64,000 nucleotides of DNA from Streptomyces flavidovirens DSM 40150 (GCF_000429085.1 NZ_AUBE01000029.1:1-64000), one strand, 5' to 3'. Positions 33,533 to 42,827 are shown, numbered from the stretch's first letter. Numbers and translations: made by a program. Notes: generated from the sequence alone by a model not told the origin.

Positions 33533-34224
33533 CCACGGTTCAGGAAGATCTCAAGTCACTGGCGGAACAAGCCGGGCGGGACCTCGAAGAGGCCTCCGCC
33601 CTCGACATCCTCAAGTGGGCCGCCGACACCTTCGGTGACCGCTTCTGCGTGACCTCCTCCATGGAGGACGCCGTCGTCGCCCACCTCGCCTCCCGCGCCA
33701 AGCCCGGCGTGGACGTCGTCTTCCTCGACACCGGCTACCACTTCCCGGAGACCATCGGGACGCGGGACGCTGTCGAGGCCGTCATGGACGTCAACGTCAT
33801 CACTCTCCTGCCCTGGCAGTCCGTCGAGGAACAGGACGCCGAGTACGGTCCGAAGCTGCACGACCGCGACCCCGACCTGTGCTGCGCCCTGCGCAAGGCC
33901 AAGCCGCTGGAAGACGGCCTGAAGGGTTACAGCGCCTGGGCGACCGGCCTGCGCCGCGACGAGTCCCCGACCCGGGCGAACACCCCCGTCGTCGGCTGGG
34001 ACGAGAAGCGCCAGAAGGTCAAGATCTCGCCGATCGCCCGCTGGACGCAGGAGGACGTGGAGGCGTACGTCGCCGAGCACGGCGTCCTCACCAACCCGCT
34101 GCTGATGGACGGTTACGCGTCCGTGGGCTGCGCCCCCTGCACCCGCAGGGTCGAGGAGGGCGAGGACGCCCGCGCCGGCCGCTGGGCGGGGCGCAACAAG
34201 ACGGAATGCGGGCTGCACGGCTGA
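33529..34224 (+). CDS. cysH: Adenylyl-sulfate (APS/PAPS) reductase
   Basis: A 231-residue reductase that converts activated sulfate to sulfite using thioredoxin. Cys118-Cys119 (DLCCALRK), Cys201 and Cys204 (CAPCTRR) would bind a 4Fe-4S cluster, which is the mark of APS-type enzymes; the catalytic Cys227 lies in the C-terminal ECGLHG. The P-loop-like region FCVTSSMEDAVV and FLDTGYHFPET follow the family. The presence of cysC downstream leaves open whether APS or PAPS is the real substrate. Confidence 0.92.
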   Translation: MTTVQEDLKSLAEQAGRDLEEASALDILKWAADTFGDRFCVTSSMEDAVVAHLASRAKPGVDVVFLDTGYHFPETIGTRDAVEAVMDVNVITLLPWQSVEEQDAEYGPKLHDRDPDLCCALRKAKPLEDGLKGYSAWATGLRRDESPTRANTPVVGWDEKRQKVKISPIARWTQEDVEAYVAEHGVLTNPLLMDGYASVGCAPCTRRVEEGEDARAGRWAGRNKTECGLHG

Positions 34225-34250
34225 TGACGAGAAACGATCAGGAGAAAGAC

Positions 34251-34784
34251 GTGACTGGGGCCACCATCTGGCTCACGGGTCTGCCGAGCGCCGGCAAGAC
34301 CACCATCGCCTACGAGCTGGCGGGACGGCTGAAGGCCGAAGGCCGCCGTGTCCAGGTGCTGGACGGCGACGAGATCCGCGAGTTCCTCTCGGCGGGCCTC
34401 GGCTTCAGCCGCGAGGACCGGCACACCAACGTCCAGCGGATCGGTTACGTCGCCGAGCTGCTCGCCCGTAACGGCGTGCTGGCCCTGGCACCCGTCATCG
34501 CGCCGTACGCCGACAGCCGCGAGGCCGTCCGCAAGCGCCACCAGAACGAGGGGACCGCGTACCTGGAGGTGCACGTCGCCACGCCGGTGGACGTGTGCTC
34601 CGTACGCGATGTGAAGGGTCTGTACGCCAAGCAGGCGGCCGGCGAGATTTCCGGACTCACCGGGGTCGACGACCCCTACGAGGCACCCCAGTCGCCCGAC
34701 CTGCGGATCGAGTCGCACCAGCAGACCGTGCAGGAGTCCGCAGCCGCGTTGCACGCGCTGCTCACCGAAAGGGGTCTGGCATGA
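34251..34784 (+). CDS. cysC: Adenylyl-sulfate kinase
   Basis: A 177-residue APS kinase making PAPS. The P-loop GLPSAGKTT is at 10-18; LDGDEIREFLSAGLGFSRED and DRHTNVQRIG carry the APS-binding motif, and VKGLYAKQAAGEISGLTGVD the lid region. The GTG at 34251 has AGGAG seven bases upstream; a longer start at the ATG of 34224 overlaps the cysH stop and is also possible. Its stop overlaps cysD (ATGA). Confidence 0.9.
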   Translation: MTGATIWLTGLPSAGKTTIAYELAGRLKAEGRRVQVLDGDEIREFLSAGLGFSREDRHTNVQRIGYVAELLARNGVLALAPVIAPYADSREAVRKRHQNEGTAYLEVHVATPVDVCSVRDVKGLYAKQAAGEISGLTGVDDPYEAPQSPDLRIESHQQTVQESAAALHALLTERGLA

Positions 34785-35716
34785 CGACGACCGCCGCAAC
34801 CGTCAACGGCACCGACAGCCCGTACGCGCTCAGCCACCTGGACGCCCTGGAGTCCGAGGCCGTCCACATCTTCCGCGAGGTGGCGGGCGAGTTCGAGCGG
34901 CCGGTGATCCTCTTCTCCGGCGGCAAGGACTCGATCGTCATGCTGCACCTGGCGCTGAAGGCGTTCGCGCCGGCGCCGGTCCCCTTCACGCTGCTGCACG
35001 TCGACACCGGGCACAACTTCCCGGAGGTGCTGGAGTACCGCGACCGCACGGTCGCCGAGCACGGGCTGCGGCTGCACGTCGCGTCCGTACAGGAGTACAT
35101 CGACGCCGGGAAGCTGCGCGAGCGGCCCGACGGCACCCGCAACCCGCTCCAGACCGTGCCGCTGACCGAGGCCATCCAGCAGCACCGGTTCGACGCGGTG
35201 TTCGGCGGCGGGCGGCGCGACGAGGAGAAGGCGCGCGCCAAGGAGCGGGTGTTCTCGCTGCGTGACGAGTTCTCCGCGTGGGACCCGCGCCGCCAGCGCC
35301 CCGAGCTGTGGCAGCTCTACAACGGCCGCCACGCTCCGGGCGAGCACGTGCGCGTGTTCCCGCTGTCCAACTGGACCGAGCTGGACGTGTGGCAGTACAT
35401 CGCCCGCGAGAAGATCGAGCTTCCGGGCATCTACTTCGCCCACGAGCGCGAAGTCTTCGCCCGTAACGGCATGTGGCTGACGGCAGGCGAGTGGGGCGGC
35501 CCGAAGGAGTCGGAGAAGGTCGAGACGCGGCTGATCCGCTACCGCACGGTCGGCGACATGTCCTGCACCGGCGCCGTCGACTCCGACGCCACGACGCTCG
35601 ACGCCGTGATCGCCGAGATCGCCGCCTCCCGGCTCACCGAGCGGGGCGCGACCCGCGCCGACGACAAAATGTCCGAGGCCGCGATGGAAGACCGCAAGCG
35701 CGAGGGGTACTTCTAA
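34781..35716 (+). CDS. cysD: Sulfate adenylyltransferase subunit 2
   Basis: The 311-residue catalytic subunit of ATP sulfurylase. The PP-loop is LFSGGKDSIVMLHLAL, followed by LLHVDTGHNFPEVLEYRD, GGGRRDEEKARAKER and the C-terminal GDMSCTGAV, all standard. The start ATG overlaps the cysC stop, and cysN follows after two bases. With CysN it activates sulfate to APS at the cost of GTP. Confidence 0.95.
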   Translation: MTTTAATVNGTDSPYALSHLDALESEAVHIFREVAGEFERPVILFSGGKDSIVMLHLALKAFAPAPVPFTLLHVDTGHNFPEVLEYRDRTVAEHGLRLHVASVQEYIDAGKLRERPDGTRNPLQTVPLTEAIQQHRFDAVFGGGRRDEEKARAKERVFSLRDEFSAWDPRRQRPELWQLYNGRHAPGEHVRVFPLSNWTELDVWQYIAREKIELPGIYFAHEREVFARNGMWLTAGEWGGPKESEKVETRLIRYRTVGDMSCTGAVDSDATTLDAVIAEIAASRLTERGATRADDKMSEAAMEDRKREGYF

Positions 35717-35718
35717 AC

Positions 35719-37056
35719 ATGACTGCCATTACTGGGCTGACCGAGCAGTTGTCGGCCACCACCCTGCTGCGTTTCGCGACGGCCGGTTCCGTCGACGACG
35801 GCAAGTCGACCCTCGTGGGGCGGCTGCTGCACGACTCCAAGTCGATCCTCACCGACCAGTTGGAGGCCGTCGAGGCGGCGTCCCTCAAGCGCGGTCAGGA
35901 GGCGCCGGACCTGGCGCTGCTGACCGACGGTCTGCGCGCCGAGCGCGAGCAGGGCATCACGATCGATGTCGCGTACCGGTACTTCGCCACCACGCGCCGC
36001 CGGTTCATCCTCGCCGACACCCCCGGCCACGTGCAGTACACCCGGAACATGGTCACGGGCGCGTCCACCGCCGAGCTGGCCGTCGTCCTGGTCGACGCCC
36101 GCAACGGTGTCGTCGAGCAGACCCGCCGCCACGCGGCCGTCGCCGCGCTGCTGCGCGTCCCGCACGTGGTGCTCGCCGTCAACAAGATGGACCTCGTCGC
36201 GTACGCGGAGCCCGTCTTCGCCGCCATCGCCGAGGAGTTCACGGCGTACGCCGCCTCGCTCGGTGTCCCGGAGATCACCGCGATCCCGATCTCCGCGCTG
36301 GCCGGCGACAACGTGGTGGAGCCCTCCGCCAACATGGACTGGTACGGCGGCCCGACGGTGCTTGAGCACCTGGAGACCGTCCCGGTCAGCCACGACCTGG
36401 CGAGCTGCAAGGCCCGCTTCCCGGTCCAGTACGTCATCCGCCCGCAGACCGCCGAGCACCCCGACTACCGGGGTTACGCCGGCCAGATCGCGTCCGGCGC
36501 GCTGCGCGTGGGCGAGGCCGTGACGGTCCTTCCGTCCGGCCGTACGTCGACGATCACCGGCATCGACGCGCTGGGCGAGGCGGTCGACATCGCGTGGGCG
36601 CCGCAGTCGGTGACGGTCACGCTCGCCGACGACCTGGACATCTCGCGCGGTGACCTGATCGCGCCGAGCGGTTCCGCGCCGCGCACCACCCAGGACGTCG
36701 AGGCGACCGTCTGCCACGTGGCGGACCAGCCGCTCACCGTGGGTCAGCGGGTGCTGCTCAAGCACACCACCCGTACGGTCAAGGCGATCGTCAAGGAGAT
36801 CCCGTCGCGGCTGACGCTGGACGACCTGTCTCAACATCCGGACCCGGGTCAGCTCGTCGCCAATGACATCGGCCGGGTGAAGGTCCGTACCGCCGAGCCG
36901 CTCGCGCTCGACGCGTACCGCGACTCCCGCCGTACCGGATCGTTCCTGCTGATCGACCCGGCGGACGGTACGACGCTGGCGGCGGGCATGGCGGGCGACT
37001 CGTTCGCCGCCGAGGCCGTGAAGGCCGTGGCGGACGACGAGGGCTGGGACTTCTGA
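35719..37056 (+). CDS. cysN: Sulfate adenylyltransferase subunit 1 (GTPase)
   Basis: A 445-residue elongation-factor-like GTPase. G1 is AGSVDDGKST at 22-31, the switch is REQGITIDVAYRYF, G3 DTPGH and G4 NKMD. Two beta-barrel domains follow. It has no fused APS kinase domain, which agrees with the separate cysC. Two short ORFs (37059-37160, 37148-37249) lie between it and the lipoprotein gene. Confidence 0.95.
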   Translation: MTAITGLTEQLSATTLLRFATAGSVDDGKSTLVGRLLHDSKSILTDQLEAVEAASLKRGQEAPDLALLTDGLRAEREQGITIDVAYRYFATTRRRFILADTPGHVQYTRNMVTGASTAELAVVLVDARNGVVEQTRRHAAVAALLRVPHVVLAVNKMDLVAYAEPVFAAIAEEFTAYAASLGVPEITAIPISALAGDNVVEPSANMDWYGGPTVLEHLETVPVSHDLASCKARFPVQYVIRPQTAEHPDYRGYAGQIASGALRVGEAVTVLPSGRTSTITGIDALGEAVDIAWAPQSVTVTLADDLDISRGDLIAPSGSAPRTTQDVEATVCHVADQPLTVGQRVLLKHTTRTVKAIVKEIPSRLTLDDLSQHPDPGQLVANDIGRVKVRTAEPLALDAYRDSRRTGSFLLIDPADGTTLAAGMAGDSFAAEAVKAVADDEGWDF

Positions 37057-37058
37057 CC

Positions 37059-37160
37059 ATGACCGTCGACATGTACGGGCTGTTCGCGAAGGAAGGCGGC
37101 CGCATCGGCAGCGGCACCGTCGGCGCGGGCACGGGCGGGGTGGCGCGATGTGCCCGCTGA
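37059..37160 (+). CDS. Possible 33-aa small protein after cysN
   Basis: The ATG is two bases after the cysN stop. It encodes MTVDMYGLFAKEGGRIGSG and then a Gly/Ala/Val-rich end with one Cys (GVARCAR). Coupling by position is plausible, but no family is recognised and codon use cannot settle it at this length. Confidence 0.35.
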   Translation: MTVDMYGLFAKEGGRIGSGTVGAGTGGVARCAR

Positions 37161-37249
37161 CGTACGCGCACCGCTTGCGCGCCCTGCCGCCGTACCGACG
37201 AAGACCTGCCGATTTCCCGGACACACCCCGCTCCACGCGAAGGGTGTGA
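37148..37249 (+). CDS. Possible 33-aa leader ORF before the sulfonate ABC genes
   Basis: The ORF overlaps the preceding small ORF by 13 bases. It begins MCPLTYAHRLRALPPYRRR and is very basic. Cys at codon 2 and the position 28 bases before the lipoprotein start would suit a second cysteine-sensing leader, but it lacks the SRRHxD signature. Low confidence. Confidence 0.25.
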   Translation: MCPLTYAHRLRALPPYRRRPADFPDTPRSTRRV

Positions 37250-37277
37250 CGCCGGGCCACCGAGAGGAACACCTCCC

Positions 37278-38390
37278 GTGCATGCCCCCCGTGCCACCCT
37301 TCGCCGCAGCCTCGCCGCTGCCGCCGCGCTGCCGCTGCTGACCGGCGTGCTCGGCGCCTGCGGTTACGGCTCGCAGGCCGAGAAGGGCGACCAGACCGTT
37401 TACGTCGCCAAGGGCAAGAAGACCGGCGGCGTCGACGAGGTGCGGATCGGGTACTTCGCGAACGTCACGCACGCCACCGCACTGGTCGGCCTCCAGAAGG
37501 GTTTGTTCCAGAAGGAACTGGGCGGCACCTTGGTCAAGGCACAGCCCTTCAACGCCGGCCCCTCGGAGATCGAGGCCCTGAACGCCGGTGCCATCGACAT
37601 CGGCTGGATCGGCCCCTCCCCCGCCATCAACGGCTTCACCAAGTCCGGGGGCCAGAACCTCAGGATCATCTCCGGCTCGGCCTCCGGCGGCGTCTCGCTC
37701 GTCGTCGACCCGAAGAAGATCAAGTCCCTGGACGACCTGAAGGGCAAGCGCATCGCGACCCCGCAGCTCGGCAACACCCAGGACGTGGCGCTGCTGAACT
37801 ATCTGTCGGGCAAGGGCCTGAAGGTCGACGCGAACACCGGCAAGGGCGAAGTCAGCGTCGTCCGCCAGGACAACAAGGAGATCCCGGCGTCCTTCGAGTC
37901 GGGCGCGCTGGACGGTGCCTGGGTGCCGGAGCCGACCGCGTCCAAGCTGGTCGCCGGCGGCGGCAAGGTGCTGCTCGACGAGAAGAAGCTGTGGAAGGAC
38001 GGCAGGTTCGTCCTCACGAACGTGATCGTCTCCCAGAAGTTCCTCAAGGAGCACCCGGAGGTCGTCGAGGCGGTGCTGCGCGGCTCCGTGAAGAGCAACG
38101 CCTGGATCAAGGCCAACCCCGACGAGGCGAAGGCCGCCGTCAACGCGAAGCTGAAGGCGGACTCCGGCAAGGCACTGCCCGCCGAGGTGCTCGACCCGGC
38201 CTTCAAGAACGTCGAGACGACCGACGACCCGCTCGCTTCGACGCTGCGGGACGAGGCCGCTCACGCGGTCGGGGCCGGTCTCCTCAAAGACCCGCTGCTC
38301 GACGGCATCTACGACCTGACGCTCCTCAACAAGGTGCTGAAGGACGAGAAGCGGCCCGCCGTCGAGGACGCCGGACTCGGCGCCAAGTAA
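37278..38390 (+). CDS. ssuA: Aliphatic-sulfonate/sulfur ABC transporter substrate-binding lipoprotein
   Basis: A 370-residue lipoprotein with signal peptide LAAAAALPLLTGVLGAC (lipobox LGAC). The SsuA/NrtA-type periplasmic-binding fold is clear: VRIGYFANVTHATALVGLQK, FNAGPSEIEALNAGAIDIGW, GKRIATPQLGNTQDVALLNY and DGAWVPEPTASKLV. The start GTG is at 37278. It is followed by matching ATPase and permease genes, and its place behind cysDN implies import of sulfonates or another organic sulfur source. The exact ligand is not determinable. Confidence 0.85.
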   Translation: MHAPRATLRRSLAAAAALPLLTGVLGACGYGSQAEKGDQTVYVAKGKKTGGVDEVRIGYFANVTHATALVGLQKGLFQKELGGTLVKAQPFNAGPSEIEALNAGAIDIGWIGPSPAINGFTKSGGQNLRIISGSASGGVSLVVDPKKIKSLDDLKGKRIATPQLGNTQDVALLNYLSGKGLKVDANTGKGEVSVVRQDNKEIPASFESGALDGAWVPEPTASKLVAGGGKVLLDEKKLWKDGRFVLTNVIVSQKFLKEHPEVVEAVLRGSVKSNAWIKANPDEAKAAVNAKLKADSGKALPAEVLDPAFKNVETTDDPLASTLRDEAAHAVGAGLLKDPLLDGIYDLTLLNKVLKDEKRPAVEDAGLGAK

Positions 38391-38433
38391 CCGTCCCTTC
38401 CCGCAACCGGAACGCCCTCAGGAGGTGAGGCTC

Positions 38434-39228
38434 ATGGCCACCACACTCGTCAAGCAGGCCGCCGCGCCCGTAGACACGGCGCAGTACGCCGCACGGATCG
38501 ACCACGTGTCGAAGTCGTTCGGCCGGCCCGGCGCGCAGCAGCTCGTACTGGACGACATCAGCATCGATGTCGCGCCGGGTGAGTTCGTTACCCTGCTGGG
38601 GGCTTCCGGCTGCGGCAAGTCGACGCTGCTCAACCTGGTCGCGGGCCTCGACCGGCCGTCGGCGGGCACGATCGACGTGCCCGGCGGGCGGCCCGCCCTG
38701 ATGTTCCAGGAGCACGCGCTCTTCCCGTGGCTGACCGCGGGCAAGAACATCGAACTCGCCCTGAAGATGCGGGGCATGGCCAAGTCGGAGCGTCGCGGCG
38801 AGGCGGAGCGGCTGCTTCAACTCGTGCGGCTCGGCGGGGCGTTCGGGAAGCGGGTGCACGAGCTGTCGGGCGGTATGCGTCAGCGCGTCGCGCTGGCGCG
38901 TGCCCTGGCCCAGGACAGCAGGCTCCTGCTGATGGACGAGCCGTTCGCGGCGCTGGACGCCATCACCCGCGACGTACTGCACGAGGAACTGACGCGGATC
39001 TGGTCCGAGACCAGCGTGTCGGTCCTCTTCGTCACCCACAACGTCCGCGAGGCCGTCCGCCTCGCCGAGCGCGTGGTGCTGCTGTCGTCCCGTCCCGGAC
39101 GCATCGCGCGCGAATGGAAGGTCGGCATCCCGCAGCCGCGCCGGATCGAGGATTCCGCGGTCGCCGACCTGTCCGTAGAGATCACTGAACAGCTGCGGGG
39201 GGAGATCCGCCGACATGGCCAGCACTGA
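38434..39228 (+). CDS. ssuB: ABC transporter ATP-binding protein (SsuB/TauB type)
   Basis: 264 residues; Walker A GASGCGKST at 56-64, Q-loop LMFQEHALFPW, signature LSGGMRQRVALARAL, Walker B LLLMDEPFAALD and H-loop FVTHN. The ATG follows AGGAGG by seven bases. It energises the importer encoded by its neighbours; its last 14 bases overlap the permease start. Confidence 0.9.
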   Translation: MATTLVKQAAAPVDTAQYAARIDHVSKSFGRPGAQQLVLDDISIDVAPGEFVTLLGASGCGKSTLLNLVAGLDRPSAGTIDVPGGRPALMFQEHALFPWLTAGKNIELALKMRGMAKSERRGEAERLLQLVRLGGAFGKRVHELSGGMRQRVALARALAQDSRLLLMDEPFAALDAITRDVLHEELTRIWSETSVSVLFVTHNVREAVRLAERVVLLSSRPGRIAREWKVGIPQPRRIEDSAVADLSVEITEQLRGEIRRHGQH

Positions 39229-40120
39229 TACAGGCACTGATACGAGGGACACGCGTCCCAGGAACGACCTCGCCGGTCTTGAGGCCGGCCTGGACGCACT
39301 GGAGACCACCCACTCCACCGAGCGGGTCGGCCTCGGCCGGATCCTGCTGTCCAAGGTGGTGCCGCCGCTGGTGGCCATCACCCTGGTCATCACCCTGTGG
39401 CACCTCGCCGCGGCCTCGGACCTCAAGCCGGACTACGTCCTGCCCGGCCCGGTCGACGTATGGCACTCCATCGAGCAGATGTGGCTCGAAGGGACCCTGC
39501 TCGGCTACATCTGGACCAGCATCTCGCGCGGCGCCCTCGGCTTCGCCGTCTCGGTCGCCATCGGTACGCCGCTCGGTCTGCTCGTGGCCCGGGTGAAGGT
39601 GGTGCGGGCGGCGATCGGGCCGATCCTGTCCGGGCTCCAGTCGCTGCCTTCGGTGGCCTGGGTGCCCGCCGCGATCATCTGGTTCGGGCTGACCGACGCG
39701 ACGATCTACGCGGTGGTGCTGCTGGGCGCCGTACCGTCGATCGCCAACGGCCTCGTCGCCGGTGTCGACCAGATCCCGCCGCTGTATCTGCGAGCGGGCC
39801 GCACCATCGGGGCCACCGGCGTCAACGGCATCCGGCACGTGCTGCTGCCCGCCGCGCTGCCCGGCTACCTGGCGGGGCTGAAGCAGGGGTGGGCCTTCTC
39901 GTGGCGCTCGCTGATGGCGGCCGAGCTGATCGCCAACTCGCCGGACCTCGGCACGGGTCTGGGGCAGCTCATGGAGAACTTCCGCACCTACAGCGACATG
40001 TCGGGTGTGCTGGCCACCATCATCCTGATCCTGATCGTCGGCATCGGTATCGACCTGCTGTTCTTCTCCCCGCTGGAGCGCCGCGTGCTGCGCAGCCGTG
40101 GCCTCCTGACCAAGGGCTGA
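39215..40120 (+). CDS. ssuC: ABC transporter permease (SsuC/TauC type)
   Basis: 301 residues with about six membrane helices (for example VVPPLVAITLVITLWHLAAA and VLATIILILIVGIGIDLLFF). The cytoplasmic EAA-like loop GATGVNGIRHVLLPAALPGYL couples to the ATPase. The hydrophilic N terminus of about 45 residues is longer than usual. It is translationally coupled to ssuB and followed after five bases by the chelatase gene. Confidence 0.9.
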   Translation: MASTDTGTDTRDTRPRNDLAGLEAGLDALETTHSTERVGLGRILLSKVVPPLVAITLVITLWHLAAASDLKPDYVLPGPVDVWHSIEQMWLEGTLLGYIWTSISRGALGFAVSVAIGTPLGLLVARVKVVRAAIGPILSGLQSLPSVAWVPAAIIWFGLTDATIYAVVLLGAVPSIANGLVAGVDQIPPLYLRAGRTIGATGVNGIRHVLLPAALPGYLAGLKQGWAFSWRSLMAAELIANSPDLGTGLGQLMENFRTYSDMSGVLATIILILIVGIGIDLLFFSPLERRVLRSRGLLTKG

Positions 40121-40125
40121 TCACC

Positions 40126-40887
40126 ATGTTCGTCCGTCCCGTCCTTCTCGTCATAGCCCACGGCAGCCGCGATCCGCGGCACGCCGCGACCGTGCACGCC
40201 CTCGTGGCGCGGGTGCGGTCGCTGCGGCCGGGGCTGCGCGTGGAGACCGGGTTCCTGGACTTCAACGCCCCGGCTGTTCCGCAGGTGCTGGAAGGCCTCG
40301 CGGCCGAGGGCGTGCGGGACGTGGTGGCCCTGCCCCTGCTCCTGACCCGCGCCTTTCACGCGAAGGCCGACATCCCCGCCGTACTCCACGAGGCGTCGGC
40401 GCGGCTGCCGCGGTTGCGGATCCACCAGGCGGAGGTGCTCGGCCCGTCGCCGCTGCTGCTCACCGCGCTGGAGCGGCGGCTGTACGAAGCCGGGCTCACC
40501 CCCGGCGACAAAAGCTCGACCGGGGTCGTCCTGGCCTCGGCGGGCTCCACAGACCCGGAGGCGATCGCAGTGATCGCTGAAATCGCGCGGGAGCTGCGGT
40601 ACACCGGTTGGTGCGCCGTGCGGCCTGCGTTCGCCTCCGCATCTCTTCCTCGTACGCAGGACGCGGTCCGGCTGCTGCGGACCGTGCCGGAGGTACGGCG
40701 TGTGGCCGTCGCCCCGTACGTCATAGCCCCCGGCTTCCTGCCGGACCGGATCGCGCGCGGCGCGCGTGAATCCGGCGCGGACGTACTGGGTGATGTCCTG
40801 GGCGCGTCCCCGGAGGTGGCCCGGCTGCTGCTGACGCGCTACGACGAGGCACGGGTGCCGGTGCGGCTGGCGGCGGTCAGCGCGTAG
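40126..40887 (+). CDS. Sirohydrochlorin chelatase (CbiX/SirB family)
   Basis: 253 residues with two tandem CbiX-like halves. The first carries LLVIAHGSRDPRHAATV with the metal-binding His and a second His in LLTRAFHAKADIP. The second half (VLASAGSTDPEAIAVIAEIA, VAPYVIAPGFLPDRI) lacks the first His. It lies last in the sulfur operon and would insert Fe2+ into sirohydrochlorin to make siroheme for the sulfite reductase. This assignment follows from both family and context. Confidence 0.85.
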   Translation: MFVRPVLLVIAHGSRDPRHAATVHALVARVRSLRPGLRVETGFLDFNAPAVPQVLEGLAAEGVRDVVALPLLLTRAFHAKADIPAVLHEASARLPRLRIHQAEVLGPSPLLLTALERRLYEAGLTPGDKSSTGVVLASAGSTDPEAIAVIAEIARELRYTGWCAVRPAFASASLPRTQDAVRLLRTVPEVRRVAVAPYVIAPGFLPDRIARGARESGADVLGDVLGASPEVARLLLTRYDEARVPVRLAAVSA

Positions 40888-40952
40888 GGCCGGCGCGTAG
40901 CGGGTGTGTGCGTTCGGACCCTGCGGGGCTTTGCCGGGCCTGGGAGAGTGGT

Positions 40953-41957
40953 CTAGCTCGCGTCCACGAGCGCCGTCAGTTCCGCCACTCCCAGCGACCC
41001 CGCCGCCCGCCGTTCCCGCGCGAACTCGTTCGCTATGCGCCGCAGCGCGTCGTTCACCGGGGTCGGGACGCCGTGCAGCCTGCCCAGCAGGGTGATCTCG
41101 CCGTTGAGGTAGTCCGCCTCGATCGTGCCCGTGCCCCGGCTGAGGCTCTGCCAGGACGACCCGCCACCCCGCTCGGAGTCGTCGAGCGGTTCGAAAGTGA
41201 TCCGGCCGTCGCGGGCTTCGGCCTGTTCCGCCGGGGGCGTGGCCTCGATGCCGGCCGCGGCCAGCACCGCTTGCCCCTCCGCGAGGGCCCGCTGGACGAG
41301 CGCCTTCGCCTCCTCGCTCACGACGACCCCCGAGACGGCCTCGATCGAATTGGCCAGATTGCTCAGCAGCTTGGCGTACTTCCACCGCATCACGTCCGGC
41401 ACGACCGGTGCCAGGAACCGCGACTTCTCCAGGTCGGCGGCGATTGCCCGCGCCGTGTCGTCGGCCCCTGCCGGGTAGCGGCCGAGGTGCAGCATGCCGG
41501 ACACGGGAGCGCCGGCGGCACGGACGCTGCCCGGCTCGGTGTGGGTGGCCGGCAGCCACACGCACATGGCGTAGACGTGGCGGAAACGGCGCAGCGCGAG
41601 GCGTTCGCTCTCGACGCCGTTCTGCGCGCACACGAGAGGCAGGACCTCGCCCGCCGTACCGCCCGTGGACACAGGGCGTGCGCTCCACGCGTCGAGCGCG
41701 GCCGTGCTGTCCTGCGTCTTGACGGAGAGGATCAGTACGTCGTCGGGGCGCAGGCACGGACCGAGGTCCTCCGGGCGCCGCACGACCGGAAGTCGGTGCG
41801 TCCGTGTGCCCTCCGGCGTCGTCAGGCGCAGGCCGCGGGCGTGCAGAGCCTCGTAGTGCGCTCCGCGTGCGACGAGGACGACGTCGTGGCCGCCCTCGGC
41901 CAGGCGTCCGCCGATGGTGCCGCCGACCGCCCCTGCTCCGATGATGATGTAGCGCAT
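40953..41957 (-). CDS. 2-dehydropantoate 2-reductase family protein (ketopantoate reductase)
   Basis: 334 residues: the NADP-binding IIIGAGAVGGTIGGRLAEGGHDVVLVAR starts at residue 4, then VLILSVKTQDS and CAQNGVESE, and the C-terminal ApbA_C domain with KYAKLLSNLANSIEAVSG, where the family's catalytic Lys and Asn are present. It could make pantoate for CoA or be one of the many PanE paralogues with another 2-keto acid substrate. It converges on the chelatase gene with a 65-bp gap and diverges from the aldo/keto reductase. Confidence 0.8.
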   Translation of the reverse strand: MRYIIIGAGAVGGTIGGRLAEGGHDVVLVARGAHYEALHARGLRLTTPEGTRTHRLPVVRRPEDLGPCLRPDDVLILSVKTQDSTAALDAWSARPVSTGGTAGEVLPLVCAQNGVESERLALRRFRHVYAMCVWLPATHTEPGSVRAAGAPVSGMLHLGRYPAGADDTARAIAADLEKSRFLAPVVPDVMRWKYAKLLSNLANSIEAVSGVVVSEEAKALVQRALAEGQAVLAAAGIEATPPAEQAEARDGRITFEPLDDSERGGGSSWQSLSRGTGTIEADYLNGEITLLGRLHGVPTPVNDALRRIANEFARERRAAGSLGVAELTALVDAS

Positions 41958-42005
41958 GGGCGTGAGCCTGCCACACCCCGCGTGTGGTGTGCAGTGGGCA
42001 CCGAG

Positions 42006-42011
42006 TAGCGT
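42006..42011 (+). promoter_or_regulatory. Probable leaderless -10 box for the aldo/keto reductase gene
   Basis: TAGCGT is followed by six bases and then the ATG at 42018; no ribosome binding site is visible. Confidence 0.5.
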
Positions 42012-42017
42012 CCGTAC

Positions 42018-42809
42018 ATGATCTCGATCTCGGACACCTTCACCATCGGCGGGGACCTTCCCGTACGCCGCCTGGGGTTCGGTACGGCCCAGCTGACCGG
42101 GCCCGGTTACTGGGGCCCGCGCGGCGAGCGGGCGGACGCCGTCGCGGTGCTGCGGCGTGCGGTCGAGCGCGGCGTGACGCTCATCGACACGGCGGACAAC
42201 TACGGGCCGGGCCTCGCGGAGGAGCTGGTCGCCGAGGCGCTTCATCCCTACCCGGAGGGGCTCGTCGTCGCGACGAAGGGTGGGGTGGTCCGTACGAGCG
42301 CCGACGCCTGGCACATCGCGGGGCGGCCCGAGGATCTGCGGGCGATGTGCGACGCGAGCCTGCGGCGGTTGCGGGCCGAGACCATTGATCTGTATCAGCT
42401 GCACCGGTTCGATCCGGACGTCCCCATGGCCGAACAGCTCGGCGCCCTCGACGAGTTGCGCGCGGCGGGCAAGATCCGGCACATCGGCCTGGACTGTGTC
42501 ACCGTCGGGCAGTTGGAGGAGGCGCTCGCGCTGACGGAGATCGCGTCCGTACAGAACCGGTTCAACCTGGTGGACCGGTCGTCCGAGGACGTGCTGGAGC
42601 TGTGCGAGGCGCGTGGGATCGCCTTCCTGCCCTGGTTCCCGCTGGCCAACGGTGAGTTGGGGGGGCGTGGGCAGCTCGCGCTGGCCTGGCTGCTGCACCG
42701 CTCGCCGGTGCTGTGCCCGACGCCGGGCACGGGGTCGCTCGTACACCTGGAGGAGAACATGGACGCGGCGGCGCTGCGGCTGAGCGCGGAGGAGATGGCC
42801 GAGCTGTGA
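42018..42809 (+). CDS. Aldo/keto reductase
   Basis: A 263-residue TIM-barrel reductase. The catalytic tetrad is visible as Asp and Tyr (IDTADNYGPG), Lys (ATKGGV) and His (YQLHRFDPD). The NADPH-binding end (LLHRSPVLCPTPGTGSLVHLEEN) is present but short, and the protein is at the lower end of family length. The substrate is unknown. Its stop is 18 bp from the stop of the convergent DUF1697 gene. Confidence 0.85.
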   Translation: MISISDTFTIGGDLPVRRLGFGTAQLTGPGYWGPRGERADAVAVLRRAVERGVTLIDTADNYGPGLAEELVAEALHPYPEGLVVATKGGVVRTSADAWHIAGRPEDLRAMCDASLRRLRAETIDLYQLHRFDPDVPMAEQLGALDELRAAGKIRHIGLDCVTVGQLEEALALTEIASVQNRFNLVDRSSEDVLELCEARGIAFLPWFPLANGELGGRGQLALAWLLHRSPVLCPTPGTGSLVHLEENMDAAALRLSAEEMAEL

Positions 42810-42827
42810 GCAGCATCGCGGAGCGGC

